The notes beneath the pieces are model-generated. The model saw only the letters and a list, made by a program, of their open reading frames with translations. It had not been told where the DNA came from and did not search any database. The position numbers and the translations under genes were made by a program. From an uncultured Prevotella sp. (GTDB taxonomy: Bacteria; Bacteroidota; Bacteroidia; Bacteroidales; Bacteroidaceae), in assembly GCA_900315035.1 (NCBI GenBank), contig OMXO01000015.1, positions 1-49,728 of the forward strand: DNA of 49,728 nucleotides. Reading direction: 5' to 3'. Numbering within the stretch: the first letter of the stretch is position 1; the number at the start of each line of letters is the position of its first letter. Shown here one piece after another: positions 34,977 through 42,443 of the stretch.

Positions 34977-36266
34977 ATGAAACATGTTAAATGGTTGATA
35001 ATAGTTTTTATTTGTGCTGTGACAACTGTAAACCTGTCGTGTAGCCGAAATGTTTTCGATCAGGAAAAATATCAGGAAATCATAGACAGTCTGTCGCCTG
35101 TGGATACCATCGATCCTAATCACGACTGGATTCTGAATGCTTCAAAGGTGCTGATAGTCAATGTGCCTGAAATTGAGAATGTGGAGAGGATACAGGTTCT
35201 GACGGCTAATCCGCGCGAGGAAGGTGATGCAGAGATTGTCGGCGAGGCATTTGCTTCTTCGGGCGATAGGGTCACCATGAGCATTTCATACCCCAAGATT
35301 GTATCTACGCTTTATGTGGCAGCGGTGGATGAAGAGGGCTATTACACGATTTCTTCGTTTGCGCCGGCTACGACTTCGATCATCAATTTTGATGAAGTGA
35401 TCGTCGATCACGAGAAGATATCCTATGAACCTCAGCCTCAGCAGTTTACTTACTGCTTTGAGGAGGAGTATCCTCAGCCTGGCGACTATGACTACAATGA
35501 CGTGGTGGTGCGTATCGCCCAGAAACGGACAGGCGAGAAGGAAATGCGATTCGATGTCCAGCTGGCTGCTGTCGGCGGAATGAAGCAGTTGGCTGCCTGC
35601 ATACGACTGATAGACTATAAGTATGACGATATTGAGTCGGTGAAGACTGTTGACGATCTCTCGTTCAACAAGTCGGCTAACGGTAAGGAGATCGCAGACC
35701 AGATGCTGGTTGTGCTGAAAGATAAGTCGGTATTCCTGAGAGGTCGCAATAATGAGGCGGTGATCAATCTCTTCGTGGATGCCCACTGGGCTACTGGCGA
35801 CCTGCTTGACGAGAATTATGGTGTGATGACTCGCAAGAAGTATAACGTGGCCAATAGTTCTGGTGGCGACTATCAGATGATGGTGCCGCGTAAGATTTCC
35901 TATGTCGTGACCTTTAAGAATGCTTCAGATCTGAATAATCTCTCGATGGACAAGATAGATCCGTTTATCATTGAGGAGTATAATGGTGGATTCTTCGAGG
36001 TTCATACCTATATCCATCGCAGTGCCCAAGTGCTCAATCCTTATCCGACATCGCCTGTTAGAGGCCTGCCGTGGGCTTTGTCCGTTCCGTCAAGCAACTT
36101 CTGCTGGCCGCTTGAGGGTGTGAACATGGGCTTCCTGATGAAAAAGGCGACTTTCGGCGCTTACCAGACCATGGGCCACTCTTTCGGACACTGGGCTATG
36201 GACCAGACGAAGGCACTCGACTGGTATTTGTTCCCTTCAGAGACGAGAGTGTTCAGGTTTAATTAG
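34977..36266 (+). CDS. LruC-domain lipoprotein, short form, opposite strand (LruC-4)
   Basis: 429 residues from ATG 34977 (MKHVKWLIIVFICAVTTVNLSCS, lipobox LSC). A GTG 6 bp upstream is possible. After the lipobox comes KYQEIIDSLSPVDTIDPNHDWIL, the same D-x-N-x-x-W feature as its neighbours. The LruC domain starts near residue 160 (YPQPGDYDYNDVVVRIAQ) and ends with the block FCWPLEGVNMGFLM ... ALDWYLFPSE, shared with LruC-5 but not with LruC-1/2. It is the only member on the plus strand. Its TAG overlaps the TAA of LruC-5 (shared bases 36264-36265), with no terminator. Confidence 0.82.
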   Translation: MKHVKWLIIVFICAVTTVNLSCSRNVFDQEKYQEIIDSLSPVDTIDPNHDWILNASKVLIVNVPEIENVERIQVLTANPREEGDAEIVGEAFASSGDRVTMSISYPKIVSTLYVAAVDEEGYYTISSFAPATTSIINFDEVIVDHEKISYEPQPQQFTYCFEEEYPQPGDYDYNDVVVRIAQKRTGEKEMRFDVQLAAVGGMKQLAACIRLIDYKYDDIESVKTVDDLSFNKSANGKEIADQMLVVLKDKSVFLRGRNNEAVINLFVDAHWATGDLLDENYGVMTRKKYNVANSSGGDYQMMVPRKISYVVTFKNASDLNNLSMDKIDPFIIEEYNGGFFEVHTYIHRSAQVLNPYPTSPVRGLPWALSVPSSNFCWPLEGVNMGFLMKKATFGAYQTMGHSFGHWAMDQTKALDWYLFPSETRVFRFN

Positions 36267-38539
36267 TAACTTACTACCTTGCTGCTTGTAGCGTTGGCGC
36301 TGTCGTACCAGTCGATGGCGCTCTGAACGTTTGCGCCCCAAGTGCTAAACTGCGGATAGGCTACACCGATGTTCATGCCCTCTTTCGGCCAGTACCATTT
36401 GAAACTTGCATCGCCATTTATAATAAGGTATAAGGGAGCCTCGCCAAGTGTGGCTGGTTGTTTCATCTCCTTGATGTCACCTTTGTCATCCTCTGTCTTC
36501 ACGGTGAAGTTCAGCTGATCCAGCTTGAAGTCACTGCTGTTGAAGGTGATGTCACCCAGTTTTCGGAAGGCCAAATCGACTGTAGAGGCATTGCCCGTCT
36601 TTTTGGGGTCAATACCCATGGCGCTATGCACTTCCTCGCCAAGCTGCTGACCGTTGTAATAGACGCTGGTCTTGTGGGTATTGCCAACACACATCACCTG
36701 AATAGCCGACGTGTATGTGCCGTCGCCGTTGTCGGTAGGTACATTCACACGCAGCACGATGTCGTTGTAGTCGAAGTCTTTCGTGTTGCTTTCCAGAATC
36801 TCGAAAGCATAGAATATGCTCCCCTGGTTGGGAAGGTCGCCCGTCTTAGCAGTCAGGAACCGATTGTCACCGTCTGAATACGATGGTGCGATGCTGTAAG
36901 TACAGGTCTGACGACTGCTCTCTATTCCATCGGCACAGGGGCTTATGCTGCTGTCCCATGTGAAGTTATACTTATTGCCGCTCTGGGCCCAGATGTAATT
37001 GCTGGGATTGATAATCCTGCCGTCATAGCCATTCAGCCATTGATAGAACATGCAGAGGTTATTATAGCCAGAGAAGCTGGGCTGTAAAGTACCGATGCCG
37101 ATTCCCTTGATCTCGCTGTCCCATACGTTGATGGCGCCATTATCGTAAATAGTGGGGAAACTTGAGGGGAGGATAAGTTCTACATGATCGAGCAGATAAC
37201 AGCCGGGCTTGCCTCCAGCCGAGTTGCACTGGCTGCAGCCGTTCACCTTCAGGATGGCATTGGCTTTGAAACCGTCGCCGGCAGGACCCCATACGCCGAA
37301 GTGGTCGATGCTGATGCTGTTCAGGCAGTTCAGATAGGCTGCATTGCCCATATAGAGCGTCGCGCTGCCGTCTTGATTGCCGTTGAGTGTCAGCTTGGTA
37401 CAGTCTAATTGGCTGCCGTCGTCCATCTTCGAACTGCTGCTCAGCACGATCTCCTTCAGTATCTTGATATAGCCGCCATTCTCGATAGCAATATTGTCGC
37501 CGGTAATCTCTGTCAAGCTGATGTCGCCAGTATTGACAAACAGGTTGGGCTTGGTGCCGTTTGCGACACCGTTGATGGTGCTGCCTTCATTGATGGTGCC
37601 TTCGTTATAGAGCGAACCGCCATTGAGCTGTATATTCTTTGTAATGATATTACCTGCATTGTAGCAATAGGCGCCATCGGCAGTCGTGATAGAGATGTTG
37701 CCTTCGCCACTGATCTCTCCACCTTCAAGCACAATGATTAGTCCTGGGGCTTCATCCGTCTGAGGACCTGAGCTTAGAGAACGGTTTCTGGGAATGACCA
37801 ATTTTCCGCCATTACCCACTACAATCACATTACCTTTGGCTACACGCTGATCTTCATTGAGTTGCCACGTAGAAGTTACATACACAGACTTCTGCTTATA
37901 TTCAGCCAGGCATGGGATAGAACCTGTAAAATTTTTGCTGACCTTAAAGTGGACTGGTGTCTCATCAGAGAACTCTATGTCTTGATCTGTTGCTTCCACC
38001 AGCGAACCTTCGGTATAAGGCGAGAGGTCGGGCAGTTCTGGAGCTACGACACTCCAACGATTGCCAGTGGTTCCGTCGTATGTGGTTGTCTGTGAAGGAC
38101 TTTTGCTGTTGAAGACAACTTCCGCATTTTCGGCTGTGACAGGGAAAGGCTTGCAGTCTGCATGGCCTCCGCTTTCGAAACAAGCCGCATAAAGCAGTCC
38201 GCAGTTTGCTGGCTTAGGGATGCTGATTGTCTTCGATGCTCCCGACTTGATCTTAGCCATCCCGAGATAGACGCCTTTGTCGCCCAAAAGTGGAGGCGTC
38301 TGAAGGATATAGACCGTATAGTCTTTCTCATTGCCGAAATCAACACTGATCTTCACGGACACATTTCCTACTGTATTCCAGTCCTGATGGGTGTCAATCG
38401 TCTTACCACCCATGACCAAGGCATTAAAATTGTCGATAAATTCTTGTTCGGGAGTTGAACCAGAGTCTTTAGAACAACTTGTTGCTGCCAAACACAGAAT
38501 TGCAGCAACCACACATTTTATCAAGTCCTTCTTTTTCAT
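36263..38539 (-). CDS. LruC-domain lipoprotein with beta-solenoid-like middle (LruC-5)
   Basis: 758 residues. Lipobox AATSCSKDSG, then EFIDNFNALVMGGKTIDTHQDW. A first beta domain (about 50-130) is followed by a repetitive region (about 225-470: VVGNGGKLVIPRN, LEGGEISGEGNISI, LNGGSLYNEGTINEG) like that of LruC-1. The LruC domain begins near residue 575 (ESNTKDFDYNDIVLRVNVP; YYNGQQLGEEVHSAMG) and ends WYWPKEGMNIGVA ... AIDWYDS. The start codon is only 20 bp after the CCA end of tRNA-Met on the same strand, and I see no promoter between, so it may be read from the tRNA promoter. Confidence 0.85.
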   Translation of the reverse strand: MKKKDLIKCVVAAILCLAATSCSKDSGSTPEQEFIDNFNALVMGGKTIDTHQDWNTVGNVSVKISVDFGNEKDYTVYILQTPPLLGDKGVYLGMAKIKSGASKTISIPKPANCGLLYAACFESGGHADCKPFPVTAENAEVVFNSKSPSQTTTYDGTTGNRWSVVAPELPDLSPYTEGSLVEATDQDIEFSDETPVHFKVSKNFTGSIPCLAEYKQKSVYVTSTWQLNEDQRVAKGNVIVVGNGGKLVIPRNRSLSSGPQTDEAPGLIIVLEGGEISGEGNISITTADGAYCYNAGNIITKNIQLNGGSLYNEGTINEGSTINGVANGTKPNLFVNTGDISLTEITGDNIAIENGGYIKILKEIVLSSSSKMDDGSQLDCTKLTLNGNQDGSATLYMGNAAYLNCLNSISIDHFGVWGPAGDGFKANAILKVNGCSQCNSAGGKPGCYLLDHVELILPSSFPTIYDNGAINVWDSEIKGIGIGTLQPSFSGYNNLCMFYQWLNGYDGRIINPSNYIWAQSGNKYNFTWDSSISPCADGIESSRQTCTYSIAPSYSDGDNRFLTAKTGDLPNQGSIFYAFEILESNTKDFDYNDIVLRVNVPTDNGDGTYTSAIQVMCVGNTHKTSVYYNGQQLGEEVHSAMGIDPKKTGNASTVDLAFRKLGDITFNSSDFKLDQLNFTVKTEDDKGDIKEMKQPATLGEAPLYLIINGDASFKWYWPKEGMNIGVAYPQFSTWGANVQSAIDWYDSANATSSKVVSY

Positions 38540-38559
38540 AAAATGGTTGGCTAAAAAAG

Positions 38560-38636
38560 TGGTGGACCAGCCAGGGCTTGAACCTGGGACCTCCAGATTA
38601 TGAGTCTGTTGCTCTAACCAACTGAGCTACAAGTCC
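38560..38636 (-). tRNA. tRNA-Met (CAT anticodon), CCA encoded
   Basis: Read on the minus strand: acceptor GGACTTG with 3' partner CTGGTCC (one T/T mismatch), D-arm GCTC-AGTTGGTTA-GAGC, anticodon loop CTCATAA (anticodon CAT), T-arm CCAGG-TTCAAGC-CCTGG, discriminator A and encoded CCA at 38562-38560. The CTCATAA loop and the D-arm match elongator tRNA-Met; tRNA-Ile2, with a modified C34, is the alternative. Confidence 0.93.
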
Positions 38637-38649
38637 GGGATTTGGGATG

Positions 38650-38681
38650 CAAAGTTACAAGAAAATTATTAATTATCCAAA
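38650..38681 (-). promoter_or_regulatory. Promoter of tRNA-Met
   Basis: Minus-strand TAACTTTG (plus-strand 38650-38657) and TTTG (plus-strand 38678-38681) exactly 20 bp upstream. The tRNA 5' end is 14 nt after the -7 element. Confidence 0.78.
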
Positions 38682-38686
38682 TTTTT

Positions 38687-38718
38687 TTTGTGGAAATAAG
38701 CAAAAATGTTTAACTTTG
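38687..38718 (+). promoter_or_regulatory. Promoter of ribF
   Basis: TTTG (38687-38690), 20 bp, TAACTTTG (38711-38718), a perfect consensus, ending 8 nt before ATG 38726. There is no room for an FMN riboswitch in the leader. It stands back to back with the tRNA promoter. Confidence 0.8.
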
Positions 38719-38725
38719 CGCTCTC

Positions 38726-39694
38726 ATGAAGACAATTTGCTTAAATCAGACCGTCAAAAGTTGTCCCGGCAGTGTTGCTACCATCGGGGTTTTCGATGGT
38801 GTTCATCTCGGTCATCAGCTGGTCATAGGGAAAGTGTTGGAGACAGCCAGGCAGCAGGGATTGGCTTCGACTGTCATCACCTTTGATCGTTCACCGCGAC
38901 AGGTGCTTGACCCTTCTTTTCGCCCTCAGATGCTGACAACCCTTGAGGAGAAAGAGGCTATCATTGCTATGTTGGGTGTAGATCAGCTGGTGGTATTACC
39001 ATTCACTCGCGAATTGGCATCGTTGTCAGCCTATGATTTCATGCAGCAGGTATTGGTTGAACAACTGAACGTGAAGGTGCTATTCACGGGCTATGACAAC
39101 CGTTTCGGGCGTCGTGCGAAAGTGTCGCTTCGTGATGGTGGAAGTCGTGATGAAGGTTTCGAGGATTATGTGAGATATGGCGAACAGTTGGGTATCCGTG
39201 TATGGCGTGGTGATGTGGAACTGATGGAAGGCGGCGGTCGGGCTGTCAGCTCATCAGTCATCCGTGACTTGCTGGTCAAGGAAGGTCGGGTAGATCTTAT
39301 GCCCCATTACTTGACACGTCGCTACGAATTGCGGGGCAAAGTGATGCCAGGCGAGCATATCGGGCACCAGTTGGGATATCCTACCGCTAATCTGGAGCCA
39401 GAGACTGCCGATAAGCTTATACCAGCGCCAGGCGTTTATGCTGTTTGGGCCACACTTGAGGATGAACAGAAGCCAAGGGCTGCCATGATGAACATTGGTC
39501 ATCGCCCCACTTTCGGTGGTCATTGTCAGACATTAGAGGTGAACATTCTCGATTTCAACGGTGATCTTTATGGTCAGACCTTACAGGTGGCATTTGAGAA
39601 ACGGCTTCGCGAGGAACGGAAGTTCGACTCTCCAGAAGCGCTGGCTGCTCAGTTGCATGAGGACAGGAATCAAGTGATAAATCTCTTAAAATAG
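38726..39694 (+). CDS. ribF: Bifunctional riboflavin kinase/FAD synthetase
   Basis: 322 residues, cytoplasmic. The N-terminal nucleotidyltransferase half has GVFDGVHLGH (HxGH type) and SSSVIRDLL, an ISSTxVR-like motif; the C-terminal riboflavin kinase half has GYPTANLEP and FGGHCQTLEVNILDFNGDLYG. It converts riboflavin to FMN and FMN to FAD. Length and order are normal for RibF. It has its own strong promoter, and the CPBP protease gene follows 9 bp downstream, so the two are probably one transcript. Confidence 0.95.
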   Translation: MKTICLNQTVKSCPGSVATIGVFDGVHLGHQLVIGKVLETARQQGLASTVITFDRSPRQVLDPSFRPQMLTTLEEKEAIIAMLGVDQLVVLPFTRELASLSAYDFMQQVLVEQLNVKVLFTGYDNRFGRRAKVSLRDGGSRDEGFEDYVRYGEQLGIRVWRGDVELMEGGGRAVSSSVIRDLLVKEGRVDLMPHYLTRRYELRGKVMPGEHIGHQLGYPTANLEPETADKLIPAPGVYAVWATLEDEQKPRAAMMNIGHRPTFGGHCQTLEVNILDFNGDLYGQTLQVAFEKRLREERKFDSPEALAAQLHEDRNQVINLLK

Positions 39695-39703
39695 TAACGG
39701 ATC

Positions 39704-40462
39704 ATGAAGAATGCCATTATTTATACAATCGTTTTTCTGGCTATCCAGGTGATAGCTGGTTTCATGGTAAAGGGCGCTTGGATGCTGATTTATGGTGAAG
39801 GGGCACAGATGGGTGCCTTGGGACTCATCATCACGATGATGCTGTTCAGTGTTTTTGTGATGGCACTGTTTCTGGGTACAAAATGGGCAGAGGTGTCGCG
39901 TCATTGGGTCAGGACGCGTCCTTGGGCCGTACTTTGCTGGTGTGTGCTGGCTGCTTTAGGTGCGCTCATCCCCTCTGTATGGCTACAGGAGCAGATGCCT
40001 GAATTACCTAATCTGGCAGAGGCGGAATTTGATATGGTTCTGAAAGACCGCTGGGGGTATTTTGTTGTTGGATTGCTGGCGCCATTAGCAGAAGAACTGG
40101 TGTTTCGAGGTGCTGTCTTGCGGGCATTGCTCCGATGGAAGAGTAATCCCTGGGTGGGTATCGTTATTTCGGCTTTGCTCTTCGCTTTGATCCACATGAA
40201 TCCAGCCCAGATGCCTCATGCTTTCTTGGTTGGATTGCTGCTGGGCTGGATGTATTACCGTACAGACAGTATTGTGCCTGGCGTGGTTTTCCACTGGGTG
40301 AACAATACGGTTGCTTATGTGTTGTATAATGTCTATTCTAATCCTGATATCACATTGCTTGATCTCTTTGGTACGCAGCGTACGGTACTGATGGCTTTGG
40401 GATTCTCGTTGTGCATCTTCCTGCCGGCCTTGTTCCAGTTGAACTTACGGTTGAAGAAATAG
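39704..40462 (+). CDS. CPBP-family intramembrane glutamic protease
   Basis: 252 residues, about 7-8 hydrophobic membrane segments. The CPBP/ABI motifs are present: EELVFRG (Glu130, Glu131, Arg135), LIHMNP and VVFHWVNN, whose His residues complete the site. Family members include Rce1-type CAAX proteases and bacterial bacteriocin self-immunity proteins; the substrate here is unknown. It is co-oriented with ribF (9-bp gap) and followed by a terminator. Confidence 0.88.
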   Translation: MKNAIIYTIVFLAIQVIAGFMVKGAWMLIYGEGAQMGALGLIITMMLFSVFVMALFLGTKWAEVSRHWVRTRPWAVLCWCVLAALGALIPSVWLQEQMPELPNLAEAEFDMVLKDRWGYFVVGLLAPLAEELVFRGAVLRALLRWKSNPWVGIVISALLFALIHMNPAQMPHAFLVGLLLGWMYYRTDSIVPGVVFHWVNNTVAYVLYNVYSNPDITLLDLFGTQRTVLMALGFSLCIFLPALFQLNLRLKK

Positions 40463-40486
40463 CATAGACTCTAGAATAAATGAAGT

Positions 40487-40513
40487 GGGCTGCCCGATGT
40501 CTCGGTGCAGCCC
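40487..40513 (+). terminator. Terminator after the ribF-CPBP unit
   Basis: Outer arms GGGCTGC (40487-40493) and GCAGCCC (40507-40513) with an inner CCGA/TCGG pair, followed by TTTCCTTCTT. Confidence 0.82.
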
Positions 40514-40615
40514 TTTCCTTCTTCGTTAGTATTTATGAAAATTTGAGAGAACGGGAAACTTCACAGCTTCCATCTGTTTTAAAAGATTATTTATAAAGAA
40601 AGCATAGAAAAAAAT

Positions 40616-41092
40616 CTACTCCAAAATGGTGGGATTCTCCATTGTCGTCTCCTTGGCTTTGATGCTGTCGGTCACGTTCTCAGCCTGTATAGTGCTTAAC
40701 ACGTTTACAGAGTCGCCCTTCTCCTTATGGAATTTGGCGTAAGCATCTTTCGGATCATCCCAGCCCCATTCCCATGGCGCCTGAGCAGCATTGCCCAGCG
40801 TGAGAACGATGGCCACAATAGCTGCTGCTCTGAACAGCGGCATCAGCCTACTCTTCAGCGTGACAGTCTTGGCCTTTGAGGTCAGACCGATCTGCTCGAG
40901 CATACGTGCATCGAAGTCATCACCCAACGGCTCCTCTTTCTGTAGCTCACAAGAGAACAATGCCTGATATTTCCGAAGAACTTCGGGAACGTCGGGCTGG
41001 CTGAAGAAAGCACGCAGAATGGCCTCTTCCTGAAGCGTGGTCTCACACGCCCAATAGCGCTCAATGAGTTGTTCGATGTATTTATAATCCAT
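40616..41092 (-). CDS. Probable anti-sigma factor
   Basis: 158 residues. An N-terminal helical part (IEQLIERYWACETTLQEEAILRAFF), one membrane segment (LMPLFRAAAIVAIVLTLGNAA, about 84-104), and a short polar periplasmic tail. It overlaps the sigma factor gene by 11 bp on the same strand, which implies translational coupling. I infer an anti-sigma role from this arrangement and the single-pass topology; it lacks a FecR-type periplasmic domain, and no family is recognised with certainty. Confidence 0.68.
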   Translation of the reverse strand: MDYKYIEQLIERYWACETTLQEEAILRAFFSQPDVPEVLRKYQALFSCELQKEEPLGDDFDARMLEQIGLTSKAKTVTLKSRLMPLFRAAAIVAIVLTLGNAAQAPWEWGWDDPKDAYAKFHKEKGDSVNVLSTIQAENVTDSIKAKETTMENPTILE

Positions 41093-41600
41093 ATTTCTCT
41101 ATTTCAATAAATCTTTGTCGGATGGCCTGGCGGGCTCTGAAGATGTTTACCTTTACCTGCTCCTCACTGATGGCCATGATGTCTGCTATCTCCTTGTAAC
41201 TCTTGCCTTCGAAATCTCTCAGCTGCATGACGCTTCGCTGTTTCTCGGGCAATTCACTGATGAGGCGGCGTACTAACGTGATGCGATCTTGCTGTACAGC
41301 CTGTTCCTCAGGATTGGATGAGTAGCTGTGGTCGGGAGTATCGTGCTCTCCCTCGCTCAGGCTCTGACTCAGGTTTGTCATCTTCTTCATCTTGTCGAGC
41401 GACAGATTCCGACAGATGGTCAGGCAGAAGGCTTCTATCGAATCAATCTCGTCCCATTGGTCTCGCCTGTTCCAGACTTTAATCATGGTCTCCTGTACGA
41501 CATCCTCTGCCTCTGCTGGATTGAGAGTGATGCGAAGAGCTAGCCGGTAGAGTTCGTTCTTCAGCGGCAGAATATCGTTGCGGAAACTGATTTTTTTCAT
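41082..41600 (-). CDS. ECF-type RNA polymerase sigma factor
   Basis: 172 residues. Region 2 contains LALRITLNPAEAEDVVQETMIKVW and the -10-recognition helix; region 4 (about 112-165) has LPEKQRSVMQLRDFEGKSYKEIA and ISEEQVKVNIFRARQAIR. Size and order are normal for the group-4 family. The second gene of the unit is the probable anti-sigma factor. The genes it controls are not evident here. Confidence 0.92.
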   Translation of the reverse strand: MKKISFRNDILPLKNELYRLALRITLNPAEAEDVVQETMIKVWNRRDQWDEIDSIEAFCLTICRNLSLDKMKKMTNLSQSLSEGEHDTPDHSYSSNPEEQAVQQDRITLVRRLISELPEKQRSVMQLRDFEGKSYKEIADIMAISEEQVKVNIFRARQAIRQRFIEIEKYGL

Positions 41601-41632
41601 CCTCTCTAAATGTTATGACGATTGAGTGAAGG

Positions 41633-41640
41633 GAAAGTTA
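41633..41640 (-). promoter_or_regulatory. Possible -7 element of the sigma factor gene
   Basis: Minus-strand TAACTTTC, one mismatch to TAnnTTTG, 33 nt before ATG 41600. No -33 box was found. Confidence 0.3.
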
Positions 41641-41648
41641 CAAAAATA

Positions 41649-41665
41649 GGCGAAAAATTTTCGCC
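41649..41665 (-). terminator. Terminator after argB
   Basis: GGCGAAAAATTTTCGCC is a near-perfect palindrome followed on the minus strand by TATTTTTG, 5 bp after the argB stop codon. Confidence 0.75.
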
Positions 41666-41669
41666 TTTT

Positions 41670-42443
41670 TTATTTGATGACTGTACCGTGGTTGCCATCG
41701 ATAGCTGTGGCGAGGGTGATAATGACCTGTCCCACGCCGGCATTAATAGCCGAGAAAGCATTTTCTATCTTAGGGAGCATTCCTCCGCTGATGGTACCGT
41801 CTGCTTTATATTTAATAAAGTCCGCATGCGTGATGACTGGTATCACAGAGTCGTCGTCATCAGGATTTCGTAGTACACCTTTCTTTTCAAAAGAGAAGAT
41901 CAGTGTCACGTCATAATAGGGCGCCAGAGCCTTTGCCGTTTCACTAGCGATAGTATCTGCATTGGTATTGAGGATATTTCCTTGCCCGTCGTGAGTCAGC
42001 GGAGCCATCACGGGGGTAATGCCAGTTTTTATCAGTTGACAGAGTAGGGCGCCGTTGACTTGATCGACATCGCCCACGAAGCCAAAATCAATACCATCTT
42101 TGAGAGGGCGCTTGTGAGAGCGAATAACGTCCATGTCTGCACCTGTCAGCCCAAGGGCGTTAACACCATTGGCCTGCAAGCGCGCTATAAGGTTCTTGTT
42201 GACAAGCCCGCCATAGACCATCGTTACCACATTGAGCATATCGGCATCGGTGATACGACGGCCGTTTACCATCTTTGACTCGATACCGAGGCTGGCAGCT
42301 ATTTGTGTGGCGCGCCGACCACCACCATGTACTAATACCTTATTGCCCTCAATAGCACTGAAGTCTTTGAGGAGCTGAGTGAGCTGGGCCTCGTCCTCGA
42401 CGATGGCGCCGCCCACTTTGACGATTGTCAGTTTTTCTTTCAT
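41670..42443 (-). CDS. argB: Acetylglutamate kinase
   Basis: 257 residues, cytoplasmic. The amino acid kinase fold is shown by TIVKVGGAIVED, LVHGGGRRATQIAASLG, NGRRITDADML and ILNTNADTIASETAKAL. It phosphorylates N-acetylglutamate in arginine synthesis. Its ATG overlaps the TAA of the broken speA gene in a TAATG (42445-42441), so its translation was probably coupled to speA. It is the last gene of the topA-aroK-speA-argB unit, followed by a terminator. Confidence 0.93.
   Translation of the reverse strand: MKEKLTIVKVGGAIVEDEAQLTQLLKDFSAIEGNKVLVHGGGRRATQIAASLGIESKMVNGRRITDADMLNVVTMVYGGLVNKNLIARLQANGVNALGLTGADMDVIRSHKRPLKDGIDFGFVGDVDQVNGALLCQLIKTGITPVMAPLTHDGQGNILNTNADTIASETAKALAPYYDVTLIFSFEKKGVLRNPDDDDSVIPVITHADFIKYKADGTISGGMLPKIENAFSAINAGVGQVIITLATAIDGNHGTVIK

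Noticed and set aside
38560-38636. tRNA-Ile2 (CAT anticodon with modified C34)
   Set aside because: The CTCATAA loop and D-arm fit elongator tRNA-Met better, though tRNA-Ile2 cannot be fully excluded without comparing all CAT tRNAs of the genome.
38691-38725. FMN riboswitch upstream of ribF
   Set aside because: The -7 element ends 8 nt before the start codon, leaving no space for an aptamer.
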